This document shows, piece after piece, positions 47,143-55,807 of a DNA stretch of 64,000 bases. This stretch comes from Paenibacillus sp. IHBB 10380 (GTDB lineage: Bacteria; Bacillota; Bacilli; Paenibacillales; Paenibacillaceae), in NCBI RefSeq assembly GCF_000949425.1, contig NZ_CP010976.1, positions 992,001 through 1,056,000 of the forward strand, in the 5' to 3' direction. A program made the position numbers and the translations under genes. Within the stretch, counting starts at the first letter, position 1. Every line of letters begins with the position of its first letter. The notes under the pieces are model-generated. The model was not told where the DNA came from. It did no database searches and worked only from the letters and a program-made list of their open reading frames with translations.

Positions 47143-47242
47143 GATTAAGCTAACGGGACACGTTTGCTCAATAAACACCTTCGAGGCTGCCAGTAGATCG
47201 GTAGCCTTTTCTCACCTAACGGGCAGTATAATTTAATCTTTT
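47143..47242 (+). repeat. Two-hairpin intergenic repeat, copy R8
   Basis: Left module AAGCTAACGGGACACG plus TTTGCTCAATAAA, central stem GAGGCTGCC/GGTAGCCTTTTCTC, right module CACCTAACGGGCAGTATAAT. ACGGGACACG (47153-47162) equals the flank of element B, and its GGGACACG portion equals the element B guide, so this is an apparently unoccupied target. Confidence 0.8.
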
Positions 47243-47289
47243 TATCCATTAATATCGTACTATAAATGAAAAAGATTGGAGCTGATGAT

Positions 47290-47463
47290 GTGAGATTTTT
47301 TTATGAACAAGAGAAAAATATTACTCAAAAGTACAGACTTTATGTGATTCTATCTTGGCTAACGTGGCATAAATTCAGGAAAATTGAAGAGAAAAAATTG
47401 TATTATAAAGAGCTGTCTAAATCCCCTTTAAACAGTCCTAAAAATATACGTTTATTAAACTAA
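47290..47463 (+). CDS. Possible small basic protein, unknown
   Basis: GTG 47290 follows GGAG at good distance and starts MRFFYEQEKNITQKYRLYVI. The product of about 57 residues is basic (KFRKIEEKKLYYKE). No homology recognised. An ATG at 47266 is an alternative without a clear ribosome binding site. It may be real or chance. Confidence 0.35.
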   Translation: MRFFYEQEKNITQKYRLYVILSWLTWHKFRKIEEKKLYYKELSKSPLNSPKNIRLLN

Positions 47464-47530
47464 AACCAACTAATATCTTGTCAATATTTTTCTCTTAATT
47501 TCTTTGAACTCTAGCCTTATACTATAATGG

Positions 47531-47769
47531 GCATGCGTAATAGCCTTCCTATCATTGGAAGGCATTTCTTCCAGAAGAAAGTTCTGGATTCTAGACGATA
47601 TCTATAAAGGCTTCTTTTCGTGTTAAAACGGCAAATATCCAATGAAGCAGCTTGTTTATGCAAGCCACGACTGCCACTCGGTATGGTCTTCCCTCACTAC
47701 GTTTCTTATCATAGAATGCTCTTAACTTCTTGCTTCCAGAACGTCTAATCCCGCACAAAACAGCAAGAT
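47531..47769 (-). mobile_element. IS110-family fragment C (right end only)
   Basis: GCATGCGTAATAGCC with the hairpin GCCTTCC/GGAAGGC and the last 60 or so transposase codons (ending RKEAFIDIV) are nearly identical to element B. The homology stops at about 47769. No left end or bridge RNA remains. Confidence 0.82.
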
Positions 47770-47789
47770 AAACGAAGAGAATGGGGAAA

Positions 47790-48224
47790 AACCCGATCTT
47801 TAGGTGCATTTTCATCCATAATACTCACAGCAGATGGTCAGATTACTCAGGGAAATTTGGAGAAACAAGCTCAAGAAAATGGTTTAGAACTAGAATGGAT
47901 CCGACATAATTTTGATTCCATCCGACTTGACCATGGGTTCTGCATCAAGAGTCCTAAAGCTCCCTGTGATTACCTTACACAAACAATAGAGCTACCATGG
48001 ATTAAGAACATTGCAAGTCCTTTCATGTTGACCAAACTTTTCAATCGTATTATAAAGATCAGGTCTTAATGGAGGACGATATAATACTATATCAAAAAGC
48101 AGGACGAACTAGGTCCATTGAATTAACTCAAGTTAAATTAGAACGATATAAAAAAATATTGATAGAATTAGAAAATACAAACGGTATCTTTGGCTTAAGT
48201 AAAGATAGAAGAGAATATAAATAA
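47790..48224 (+). pseudogene. Remnant of a Tn554-type integrase C-terminus
   Basis: Plus-strand reading gives LGAFSSIILTADGQITQGNL, then IRHNFDSIRLDHGFCIKSPK with cysteines in GFC and APCD. The frame shifts near 48010 and continues CKSFHVDQTFQSYYKDQ and RTRSIELTQVKLERYKKIL to TAA at 48224. The cysteine-containing tail recalls the zinc-ribbon-like end of Tn554 TnpB-type site-specific recombinases. The N-terminal catalytic part is missing. The junction lies next to IS110 fragment C. Confidence 0.55.
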
Positions 48225-48260
48225 TAAGTCTGATGATTCCCCTAATATCCACCTGAACAA

Positions 48261-48293
48261 AAAACAACTGAGTTCCCCCAACTCAGTTGTTTT
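48261..48293. terminator. Bidirectional terminator
   Basis: AAAACAACTGAGTT (48261-48274), CCCCC, AACTCAGTTGTTTT (48280-48293) form a 14-bp perfect stem between the integrase remnant and the convergent GNAT genes. Confidence 0.9.
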
Positions 48294-48358
48294 ACATGAT
48301 TTCTATTAACTCTATTGAAATATATTATTGTCATTTGTGATATTTCCCATCAGAAATT

Positions 48359-49249
48359 CTATGCATGCGATGTTAACGGAAATAAAAAATGCTTCACTCC
48401 ATCTTTCAATAATGGACGAACAAACAATGTATCATCCGTCTCTGTGATCAACCCTGACTGAATGTTCTCATTGTCACTATCAGGCACAAAGTAGAAATGG
48501 ATCATCTCCGTGGCATCAGAAATTATATGTTTGACAACTACCTCTAAATCGATTGTCTTTTTACTCACAATATCAAAAACATGCAACTGATTCTCTGCTT
48601 CTTTAAATAGAACAATCACATCCTCCTCTTCGACATAATAAATCGCATCATTAAAGACTAGAATAAAGTAAAACATCAATAGATCCTCATTACCCTTTAT
48701 ACCTAATCTCGACGATACAGGAATTCTTTCAGTCGCAAATTCCTTTAGTACCTCGAAATCAATCTGGTTATTGACATCTAGCTTGCGTAGAGCGGACTTT
48801 GGAGTCACTTGTTTTTTTAAATCTGAAACCATCAAGCTGAAACTGCTTTCCTGAACCTTCTCAAACCCGAACCTAGGATAAAAATCTAGCACTGTATCAT
48901 TAGCAAATAAATAGATGAAATCATAATCCTTTTCATACTTTTCAATGATATGGTTCATCAGCTTAACTGCCAATCCTTGGTGACGATAATCTGGATGTGT
49001 CATCACCGTTCCCAATTGAATCGCCTTATATTCCTTACCATTGGACGTCACGATCATTTTATTGACAGAAGCATTCGCAATAATCTGATCCCCATTTACG
49101 TATGAATAACATATGTAGTTATCGTTCCAGCAGCCCTTGCTGTACCAGTCCTTAAAATTGATCTCAAATATCATCTTTGCAAGCTCATTAAAGCTTTCCT
49201 TATATTTTTCGATGTGCTTGTAGTCACTAATTAATTGATATTCACTCAT
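48359..49249 (-). CDS. GNAT-family N-acetyltransferase (Eis-like two-domain)
   Basis: A 296-residue acetyltransferase. The acetyl-CoA site is VMTHPDYRHQGLAVKLMNHI. A following FYPRFGFEKV is typical of GNAT. A second C-terminal domain of about 120 residues follows, as in larger GNAT enzymes. ATG 49249 overlaps the stop codon of the upstream GNAT gene and follows GGGGATG, so both are translated together. Substrate unknown. Confidence 0.85.
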   Translation of the reverse strand: MSEYQLISDYKHIEKYKESFNELAKMIFEINFKDWYSKGCWNDNYICYSYVNGDQIIANASVNKMIVTSNGKEYKAIQLGTVMTHPDYRHQGLAVKLMNHIIEKYEKDYDFIYLFANDTVLDFYPRFGFEKVQESSFSLMVSDLKKQVTPKSALRKLDVNNQIDFEVLKEFATERIPVSSRLGIKGNEDLLMFYFILVFNDAIYYVEEEDVIVLFKEAENQLHVFDIVSKKTIDLEVVVKHIISDATEMIHFYFVPDSDNENIQSGLITETDDTLFVRPLLKDGVKHFLFPLTSHA

Positions 49250-49797
49250 GATACATCCCCATTCCAACTTCTTTTCCATTTCATCAGATCATGCGATTTT
49301 CCTGAAAAGTCTCCTTCATCCGGGATGAAGGTACTTACTTTATTGAACCCAGCTTTTTCGTATACATGAATAGCTTTTGAATTATTACTTTCTGGGTCAA
49401 TTAGTAAAGCAGATATTTGATCGTTTAGAAAGTTCTGAAATTCATTAATGGTTGGATACGACAAACCTTTTTCTAGATATTTTTTATTACCAATCAAGAA
49501 GTCAAGGGTAAGGGTTAGTCCGTCAGGTTCAAGGAAGGGCACAAGATGCTCTGGCGTGTCCTCACTAGCATCAGAAGTCATGATAAGTGAAAAGGGTTCA
49601 TTATCGTAAGATGCTACCCAATAATCAAACAACTCCTTTGTACCATTCACAATATTGTTGGTAAAGTTATTCCGAGTATAATCACCTGTTCCCCAAAACT
49701 CTTGAACATGCGGGCTATTAAACCATTCTATTACTATTTCTAAGTGACTCATATCAGCTTTAATAAATGTGATTTTGTTAGTATTTGTGGTGGTCAT
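49246..49797 (-). CDS. GNAT-family acetyltransferase, AAC(6')-like
   Basis: A 183-residue acetyltransferase. The N-terminus ITFIKADMSHLEIVIEWFNS and the HVQEFWG motif resemble AAC(6')/IucA-like GNAT proteins. The late motif DPESNNSKAIHVYEKAGFNK is the acetyl-CoA/substrate region. It overlaps the next GNAT gene by four bases. A role in drug resistance is possible but unproven. Confidence 0.82.
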   Translation of the reverse strand: MTTTNTNKITFIKADMSHLEIVIEWFNSPHVQEFWGTGDYTRNNFTNNIVNGTKELFDYWVASYDNEPFSLIMTSDASEDTPEHLVPFLEPDGLTLTLDFLIGNKKYLEKGLSYPTINEFQNFLNDQISALLIDPESNNSKAIHVYEKAGFNKVSTFIPDEGDFSGKSHDLMKWKRSWNGDVS

Positions 49798-49941
49798 ATT
49801 ATCTCCTCATAAGAATGTTATGTGTTCTCTTATTGTAACATCTTGAATATTCCGATTCAAAATGGAGGATTAATTACTACTGGACTATTCCTTGTTCACA
49901 CTGCCAGATCGATTCATTATTTTATATTCCAGAAATTTCAT

Positions 49942-49972
49942 TTGGATAAAGAACGTACGTTCGGTATATAAT
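49942..49972 (+). promoter_or_regulatory. SOS promoter with LexA (DinR) box
   Basis: TTGGAT (49942-49947) and TATATA/TATAAT (49965-49972) are 17 bases apart. GAACGTACGTTC (49951-49962) in the spacer matches the Bacillus LexA box core GAACNNNNGTTC. A repressor here would block the Y-polymerase operon until DNA damage. Confidence 0.85.
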
Positions 49973-50014
49973 ATGAAAAACAGGAATATACGTTCGTATT
50001 TCGGAGATGAGATT

Positions 50015-50392
50015 ATGAGTGTTACTGCTAATCCAAGTATTGAAACAAAAGAGGATATTGAAATGATCAAGGAATACACCTTGCTCCCCATTTTGCTGGA
50101 TATGTTGACAAGAGATATGGAAGAACTAAAAATCTATAAAGATAAAATTGTGTACAATCAAGTCCTTTTCTATCTTAAAGAAGTTGAAAACTCAATTTAT
50201 CCGCAATTGCACACCTTGAAAATTAAAATGAAGAAACAAAATATTAAAGTTCTGAATACCGAATTGAATGTATTAGGTATCGATATTGAATACAAAGTTC
50301 GTGGCTATATCCACCACTTCACTATGTTGAGAGGTTTAGTAAAAGCAGAGTTAATGACCATGCTGATGAATATACAGGGGCGGTTAAGATGA
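50015..50392 (+). CDS. YolD-like small protein, upstream partner of the Y-polymerase
   Basis: A 125-residue protein without the YolD N-terminal box. Its main part (EYTLLPILLDMLTRDMEELK, then VRGYIHHFTMLRGLVKAEL) aligns with residues 48-150 of the protein at 51654. ATG 50015 follows GGAGATGAG. It overlaps the polymerase start by four bases (ATGA). It is therefore a paralogue of the downstream protein. Function unknown; a polymerase accessory role is likely by context. Confidence 0.72.
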   Translation: MSVTANPSIETKEDIEMIKEYTLLPILLDMLTRDMEELKIYKDKIVYNQVLFYLKEVENSIYPQLHTLKIKMKKQNIKVLNTELNVLGIDIEYKVRGYIHHFTMLRGLVKAELMTMLMNIQGRLR

Positions 50393-51657
50393 GTGAATCC
50401 CGCGAAAAGGTTATTTTTCTAGTGGATTGCCAGAGTTTTTACGCTAGCGTTGAAAAGGCAGAGCACCCAGGATACAAGAATAAGCCGGTTGCTGTGGCTG
50501 GATCTGTATTAAAAAGATCAGGAATAATTCTAGCCGCTTGTCCAATTGCAAAAAGTTTTGGAGTAACTACAGCGGATCGTCTAGGAGAGGCTCTAAATAA
50601 GTGCCCTGATCTCGTAGTAATGCGTCCTCGCATGCAGCATTATATTGATGTCTCACTGATGATTACAAAGATTTATGAGGAGTTTACGGATCTAATCGAG
50701 GTTTTTAGTATTGACGAGCAATTTTTAGACGTTTCTGCAAGCCTGCACATCTTTGGGGGGCCTGTAACGATCGCTAAAGCTATTCAGCAAAAAGTTCTAA
50801 GTCAAACAGGAGTATGGGTTAGAGTCGGTATAAGTTCTAATAAAATACTTGCTAAAATTGCGACTGATATATGGGCAAAGAAAAATGAAGAGGGTATCTT
50901 CACTTTGTCAAAAGCAGAAATTGAAACCTTACTTTGGCCACAACCAGTAAATAAGATGTTTGGTGTCGGTTCACGTATGACCTCTCACTTTGCTCGCCTT
51001 GGCATGAATACAATCGGAGATATTGCCAGAACACCGTTGCCACGTCTTAAAGAAAAATTTCGTGCTCGCTTTGGCAAACAATCGGATATTCATGCAGAGG
51101 TAATGTGGCGAACAGCAAATGGCTTGGATGATAGTCCTGTTACACCTAGAACATTCGACACGCCGCCAAAGTCAGTTAGCCATATGATGACATTGCCTAG
51201 AGATTATATAGAACCATGGGAAGTGGATACCATTTTACTAGAGCTCACAGAAGAGGTTTGCCGCGATTGCCGTCGTAAAGGATATATGGGCTCTGTAGTC
51301 ACAGTTAGTTGTATGTGCAGCCCTTATGAAGCACCAACTGGGTTCTCGCGCCAAATGAAACTGCAGGATCCTGCTAACCACACAAATACCGTATTTGAAG
51401 CAGTAAAAGTGCTTTTTTATAAATTTTGGGATCGAATGCCCGTACGTCGTATCGGTGTAACTTTAAGTCAATTAAAGGATGATCAAGATTATCAACTCAC
51501 CCTTTTTGAAGATCAGGTAAAGGCTAGAGCATTGGATAAGACCACTGATTATATTAAAGATCGATATGGAAGCGCAGCAATCGTAAGAGCTTCATCGCTT
51601 ACTACTGCTGGGCAATCAGCGGATAGGTCGTTGAAAATTGGAGGGCATTATAAGTGA
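50389..51657 (+). CDS. Y-family translesion DNA polymerase, UvrX/YqjW type
   Basis: A 422-residue error-prone polymerase. FLVDCQSFYASVEKAEHPGY holds the first catalytic aspartate and VFSIDEQFLDVSA the second acidic cluster (Q in place of the common A or C). SSNKILAKIATD and the little-finger domain follow. QLTLFED near the C-terminus is a beta-clamp-binding motif. It overlaps both neighbours by four bases and lies in an SOS-controlled operon. Confidence 0.93.
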   Translation: MSESREKVIFLVDCQSFYASVEKAEHPGYKNKPVAVAGSVLKRSGIILAACPIAKSFGVTTADRLGEALNKCPDLVVMRPRMQHYIDVSLMITKIYEEFTDLIEVFSIDEQFLDVSASLHIFGGPVTIAKAIQQKVLSQTGVWVRVGISSNKILAKIATDIWAKKNEEGIFTLSKAEIETLLWPQPVNKMFGVGSRMTSHFARLGMNTIGDIARTPLPRLKEKFRARFGKQSDIHAEVMWRTANGLDDSPVTPRTFDTPPKSVSHMMTLPRDYIEPWEVDTILLELTEEVCRDCRRKGYMGSVVTVSCMCSPYEAPTGFSRQMKLQDPANHTNTVFEAVKVLFYKFWDRMPVRRIGVTLSQLKDDQDYQLTLFEDQVKARALDKTTDYIKDRYGSAAIVRASSLTTAGQSADRSLKIGGHYK

Positions 51658-52148
51658 GTAAAAAACTTGAAAAGAATGGGCTCTGGGAATCTAGCCGGAT
51701 GATGTTGCCACAACATAAAGAAGCATTTCAAAATAGACTCAGCGATAAAGCTGTTCATCCTAGTTGCCCAACAACAGAAGAAATCAATATGATGAAGGAC
51801 TTTGTTTTATTACCGATTATGCACTCGATTATCATGAGAAAAGCTCGTGAAATTGAGCGATCCTCCGAAATGCTAAGAGTACTCTACACGAAAGTAGCAC
51901 AACTTCTTGCTAAAAACATGTATACAGATTTATCTAAAGTTAAAAGATCTCTATTGGAAAAAAATATTCGCGTGTTTGAAGAGGAAAAAGATGATCAAAT
52001 GGTTCGTTACCGATATATCTACCGTAATTATGAAGATAGTTTTGTAATCACTAGAAGCTATATGCGTGCTGAAGTAAGTATGAGGATCGGACGATATGCT
52101 GATGTTCTTATAACCAACATATGCAATAAGAAAAAGCCAGACAATTAA
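51654..52148 (+). CDS. YolD-family protein, downstream partner of the Y-polymerase
   Basis: A 164-residue protein. The N-terminal LWESSRMMLPQHKEAF is the YolD signature often found next to Y-family polymerases. The rest (DFVLLPIMHSIIMRKAREIE, SYMRAEVSMRIGRY) is homologous to the protein at 50015. The start is GTG overlapping the polymerase stop. YolD proteins are predicted to regulate or replace UmuD function in the Bacillota. Confidence 0.82.
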   Translation: MSKKLEKNGLWESSRMMLPQHKEAFQNRLSDKAVHPSCPTTEEINMMKDFVLLPIMHSIIMRKAREIERSSEMLRVLYTKVAQLLAKNMYTDLSKVKRSLLEKNIRVFEEEKDDQMVRYRYIYRNYEDSFVITRSYMRAEVSMRIGRYADVLITNICNKKKPDN

Positions 52149-52308
52149 AAAATATAACTTGCGAAGTGTCCAAAGAAAATAAAGTCTTAGACTGGAGTTG
52201 TTGATTGTAACGGTCACTCTAAATGAATTGTATTGATTACACCATACATGACCGGGAAGCGAGTGCTACTGAATTGACACTAACCTTTATGTAAGTACCT
52301 GTACTAAA

Positions 52309-52346
52309 AGTGCATACTTACTTATTTGTAGTGCGTACTTTATACT
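52309..52346 (+). promoter_or_regulatory. Direct-repeat operator and promoter for the oxidoreductase
   Basis: AGTGCATACTT (52309-52319) and AGTGCGTACTT (52330-52340) are 21 bp apart, two helical turns. A TATACT -10 box (52341-52346) follows the second repeat. The convergent HxlR gene downstream is a candidate regulator. Confidence 0.6.
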
Positions 52347-52380
52347 CTAGAAGTAAATAATATTTAAGGAGGTCAAATCT

Positions 52381-52911
52381 TTGAAAACTCTTATTATCGT
52401 ATCGCACCCAAGCATAGAAAAATCTGTTATTAATAAGCGATGGGTAGAAGAACTCAAAAAATATCCTGAAAAGTATACTGTACACGAATTGTATAAGATT
52501 TACCCAGACGGAAACATTGATGTGGAAAAAGAACAGAAATTAATTGAATCACATGATAATCTTATTTTGCAGTTCCCTATATATTGGTTTAATTGTCCGC
52601 CTATCCTTAAAAAATGGCTTGACGATGTTTTTGCTTATGGTTGGGCTTATGGTTCAAATGGAGGCGATAAATTAAAGAATCGCAAAGCTGCTTTAGTTGT
52701 ATCTGCCGGAATTGAAAAAGAAGATTATAGTGAAGAGGGAAGATATCGCTATACACTTGAACATTTATTATCTCCTTTTGAAACGACCTTCCTATACTGC
52801 AATGCAGATTATCGTTCATTCTTTGCGTTTTATGGTACAGAAAATGGGCGGTCTGCAAATGAATTGGAAAAAAGCGCACAAGATTATTTGAATTTTGTTG
52901 ACAACCTGTAA
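52381..52911 (+). CDS. NAD(P)H oxidoreductase, flavodoxin-like (KefF/YwrO type)
   Basis: A 176-residue flavodoxin-fold protein. The FMN phosphate loop is MKTLIIVSHPSIEKSVINK. FQFPIYW-like LILQFPIYWFNCPPILKKWL is the family signature. GWAYG follows, as in quinone reductases of the KefF/MdaB/YwrO group. It likely detoxifies quinones. The start is TTG after AAGGAGG. HxlR/YodB-type regulators commonly control such enzymes in Bacillota. Confidence 0.88.
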   Translation: MKTLIIVSHPSIEKSVINKRWVEELKKYPEKYTVHELYKIYPDGNIDVEKEQKLIESHDNLILQFPIYWFNCPPILKKWLDDVFAYGWAYGSNGGDKLKNRKAALVVSAGIEKEDYSEEGRYRYTLEHLLSPFETTFLYCNADYRSFFAFYGTENGRSANELEKSAQDYLNFVDNL

Positions 52912-52935
52912 TAGGGAGCTTTATTAAAGCTATAA

Positions 52936-52972
52936 AAAAGAAGTATTTCCTTGTTCAGGAGATACTTCTTTT
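52936..52972. terminator. Convergent terminator
   Basis: AAAAGAAGTAT pairs with ATACTTCTTTT (ends 52972) with further weak pairing inside. It lies between the oxidoreductase and the HxlR gene. Confidence 0.85.
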
Positions 52973-52995
52973 GATTTTAAACAAAATAGCTATGC

Positions 52996-53355
52996 CTACC
53001 GCTGTACAGCCTCCAGAGCTGACAAACTGTTTTTCTCTCCCCACTCGCACATCATATTTAACACTGGAATGAGAGAAAGACCACGTTCAGATAAAGAATA
53101 TTCAACTTTTGGAGGTATTTGGGGAAATTCCTTGCGTATGATAAGGTCATCTGCCTCCAGCTCTTTTAACATGATGCTTAGCGTTTTAAAGGAAATGGTA
53201 CCGATACATCGCTTCAGCTCATTATGCCGCATAACCTTATTTTCAGACAGCCAATACATAATGGTCATTTTATATTTACCGCCTATTAAGGACAACGTAT
53301 ATCCAAAGCCAGTGTCTTTTAGCGTCACACCAGTAGGAACACAGCTTTCACTCAT
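52996..53355 (-). CDS. HxlR-family transcriptional regulator
   Basis: A 119-residue winged-helix protein. YTLSLIGGKYKMTIMYWLSE, MRHNELKRCIGTISFKTLS and YSLSERGLSLIPVL are family hallmarks. One conserved cysteine (SESCVPTG, near residue 5) is in the position of the redox-sensing cysteine of YodB-like regulators. It is convergent with a quinone-reductase-like gene, which it probably represses. Confidence 0.9.
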   Translation of the reverse strand: MSESCVPTGVTLKDTGFGYTLSLIGGKYKMTIMYWLSENKVMRHNELKRCIGTISFKTLSIMLKELEADDLIIRKEFPQIPPKVEYSLSERGLSLIPVLNMMCEWGEKNSLSALEAVQR

Positions 53356-53719
53356 AGTTACACTCTCCTTTAGGTGGGTATATGATATAAATATACATAC
53401 TTTATATTTTACAGTGTTACTGAAAGGAGGTAAAGTAAGATCGCTATAATACTTGTTATATCCTTAATTTGAATAAATTAAGAAAATGGTATACCTTTGA
53501 CGGCACCGTTGCAACTAAACCTTTTAGGTACATAATTTAGCCGTTATAGCGTGTGTGGAGAACCGTATCACAAGTAAGCTTATGCTCACTTTGACAAATA
53601 TCATCTTCATCATCTCGGTGGTAAAAATGATAATGTAGGCGCTGCTAGCTCTGCCGTGCTGGAGAGGACTATGCTGGGAATGGTATAATTTCAAAAAGAG
53701 TATAAAGTGGGAGGCATAC
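53356..53719. other. Intergenic region, no gene seen
   Basis: This 364-bp gap has AT-rich promoter-like sequence for the HxlR gene near 53390 (ATATAAATATAC) and a GGGAGG site for the next gene. I see no protein frame, tRNA or strong structure in between. Confidence 0.5.
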
Positions 53720-54640
53720 ATGATGAGTGATGATCTTTTGGTAAAGCTAGATGCGTTGCATGGAGAAGATGAGTTTGAAGAAATCGTAGATACAATTATG
53801 GAGATTCCTGCGGAGGATAGAGATTATGTACTGATCAGTCATTTGGGCAGAGCGATGAGTAATCTTGAACGTTACGAAGAGGCGATTGAACAGTTCTTAA
53901 TCATTGCGGAAGAGGGCAAAGATGATCCGCTTTGGCACTACCGTATGGGACTTGCCTATTACTATCTGGAACAATATGATGATGCCTTGAGGGAATTTAA
54001 CGTAGCAGACAAGTTAGACCCCGGAGATGAGGATACCTTGGAGTTCCTGGACTGGATTCGGAGTAAAACCGTCCAGAAACCTGTAGAAGAGTCCTCTGCA
54101 GAGTTGAATATCAAGTTTGATACCGATTCCGATCTTGATCTCACAAACTTTTGGGAAGACAGTGAGTTTGCACTTGAGAAATATGTTTTGAATTTGCCCA
54201 CAGACGATTTAATTTCTTCCGTAGAAGAAGAACTGGTCTTCAGGTTACCAGCTTTTTATATTCAGATGATGAAGTTACACAACGGGGGTATTCCCCAAAA
54301 CCAGTGTTTTCCTACAGGGAAAGCCATCTCTGGGGCAAAAGGCCATGTTACGATTCCCGCTATCTTGGGAATTGGGCGAGAGAAAAGAAACTCGCTGTGC
54401 GGAGATTCAGGCAGCCGGTTTGTGATTGAGAATGGTGGTTATCCTGAAATTGGTGTGGCAATTTTTGAATGTCCTTCTGAGTCTGGGGTGGTGATGCTAG
54501 ATTACCGTTCATCAGGAAATGACGGCGAACCAGAGGTTGTTCATGTGGACAAAGAGAATAATTACAAGATTACCAGGTTGGCTCCAAACTTTGAGGCCTT
54601 TATTCGCGGATTGGTGAATGAGGAGCTTTATGTTTTGTAG
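53720..54640 (+). CDS. TPR - SMI1/KNR4 (SUKH) domain protein
   Basis: A 306-residue protein. Residues 35-115 form TPR-like helices (AMSNLERYEEAIEQFLIIAE, GLAYYYLEQYDDALREFNVA). From about residue 145 follows a SUKH/SMI1-KNR4 domain with FRLPAFYIQMMKLHNGG, AILGIG and VMLDYR. SUKH proteins are often immunity proteins against nuclease toxins, but no toxin is adjacent here. GGGAGG precedes ATGATG. Confidence 0.85.
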   Translation: MMSDDLLVKLDALHGEDEFEEIVDTIMEIPAEDRDYVLISHLGRAMSNLERYEEAIEQFLIIAEEGKDDPLWHYRMGLAYYYLEQYDDALREFNVADKLDPGDEDTLEFLDWIRSKTVQKPVEESSAELNIKFDTDSDLDLTNFWEDSEFALEKYVLNLPTDDLISSVEEELVFRLPAFYIQMMKLHNGGIPQNQCFPTGKAISGAKGHVTIPAILGIGREKRNSLCGDSGSRFVIENGGYPEIGVAIFECPSESGVVMLDYRSSGNDGEPEVVHVDKENNYKITRLAPNFEAFIRGLVNEELYVL

Positions 54641-54688
54641 TTGTCTGTAGCGGCAAGTTGCATCAGATAATAAATATACTCCAATAAT

Positions 54689-54712
54689 AAAGGCACTCAT
54701 CAGGTGCCTTTT
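54689..54712 (+). terminator. Intrinsic terminator
   Basis: AAAGGCAC pairs with GTGCCTTTT around a short loop, after the TPR-SUKH gene. Confidence 0.85.
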
Positions 54713-54902
54713 GTTTTCGTAGCATGGATGATACGGTGAGCCGTACTACAAGCGATGTTAAACAAAATTAGGAAAGAGATATTACTTGATCGAAGCTACA
54801 TTGAAAGAGTACAGGAAATGTGGCTTTGAAATAAAGTTGTACCGTTTAATCATTTGGATATGATTATCTAAAGGGTTGTTTTTATGTAGAGGGAGGTATC
54901 TA

Positions 54903-55799
54903 ATGAATCATATTAACGTCGATTTAGTTGTAAGATTAATAAATGAACAATTTCCCGAATGGTCTGATTTAGATATCAGACCTGTAAAATTTAGTGGGCA
55001 TGATAATAGAACTTTTCATTTAGGTGAGCATATGAGTGTAAGATTACCAAGTGCAGCATCCTATGTTCCTCAAGTGGAGAAAGAACAAATATGGTTACCC
55101 ATATTAAACAAAGAACTTTCTTTACCAGTTTCTACACCATTAGCTAAAGGCAAACCTAGTGATGAATATCCATGGCCTTGGTCTATCAATAAGTGGTTAG
55201 AGGGAGAGACATTGTCTCAAAAAAGTATTAATGATCTTAATCAATTTGCAAGAGACTTGGGGACATTTTTAATTGAGTTACAATCTATTGATGCTAGTGG
55301 AGGTCCTTTAGCTGGGAAGCATAATTTTTATAGAGGTGGATCTATAGCTGTATACGATGAAGAGTCTAGATATGCAATTGAAAATAATAAAGATACTCTT
55401 AATGAAGACTTATTGAAAAAAATTTGGGAACTGGCATTAGATTCTAAATGGGATTCAGAACCTGTTTGGGTTCATGGTGATATAGCACCAGGAAATATAC
55501 TAGTTAAAGATGGAAGGCTTTGTGCAGTCATTGATTTCGGAATATTGGGTGTGGGAGATCCTGCTTGTGATGCTGCAATGGCATGGACATTTTTTGATAA
55601 AAATAGTAGAAAGATATTTAAGAATGTATTAAATATGGATGAAGACACTTGGAACAGAGCAAGAGGATGGGCTCTATGGAAGGCTTTAATAACATACAAT
55701 GGTAATAAAAATTCTAACAAAGCAATAGCAGAAGAATCATTTAATGTTATTAATATAATAGTAGATGATTACGAATCAGAGAAAATACAGAGAGCGTAA
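54903..55799 (+). CDS. Aminoglycoside phosphotransferase (APH)-family protein
   Basis: A 298-residue kinase-fold protein. The catalytic loop is WVHGDIAPGNILV and the metal-binding segment is CAVIDFGILGVGDPACDAAM, both canonical. FSGHDNRTFHLGEHMSVRLP is the nucleotide-binding N-lobe. ATG 54903 follows GGGAGG. An IS256-family element lies only nine bases downstream of its stop. It may confer low-level resistance or act on another metabolite. Confidence 0.85.
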   Translation: MNHINVDLVVRLINEQFPEWSDLDIRPVKFSGHDNRTFHLGEHMSVRLPSAASYVPQVEKEQIWLPILNKELSLPVSTPLAKGKPSDEYPWPWSINKWLEGETLSQKSINDLNQFARDLGTFLIELQSIDASGGPLAGKHNFYRGGSIAVYDEESRYAIENNKDTLNEDLLKKIWELALDSKWDSEPVWVHGDIAPGNILVKDGRLCAVIDFGILGVGDPACDAAMAWTFFDKNSRKIFKNVLNMDEDTWNRARGWALWKALITYNGNKNSNKAIAEESFNVINIIVDDYESEKIQRA

Positions 55800-55807
55800 A
55801 ATATTTT

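Noticed and set aside
34317..47242. CRISPR array as explanation for the scattered repeats
   Set aside because: The repeats are far apart, differ in sequence, form hairpins with terminator features, and no cas gene is near.
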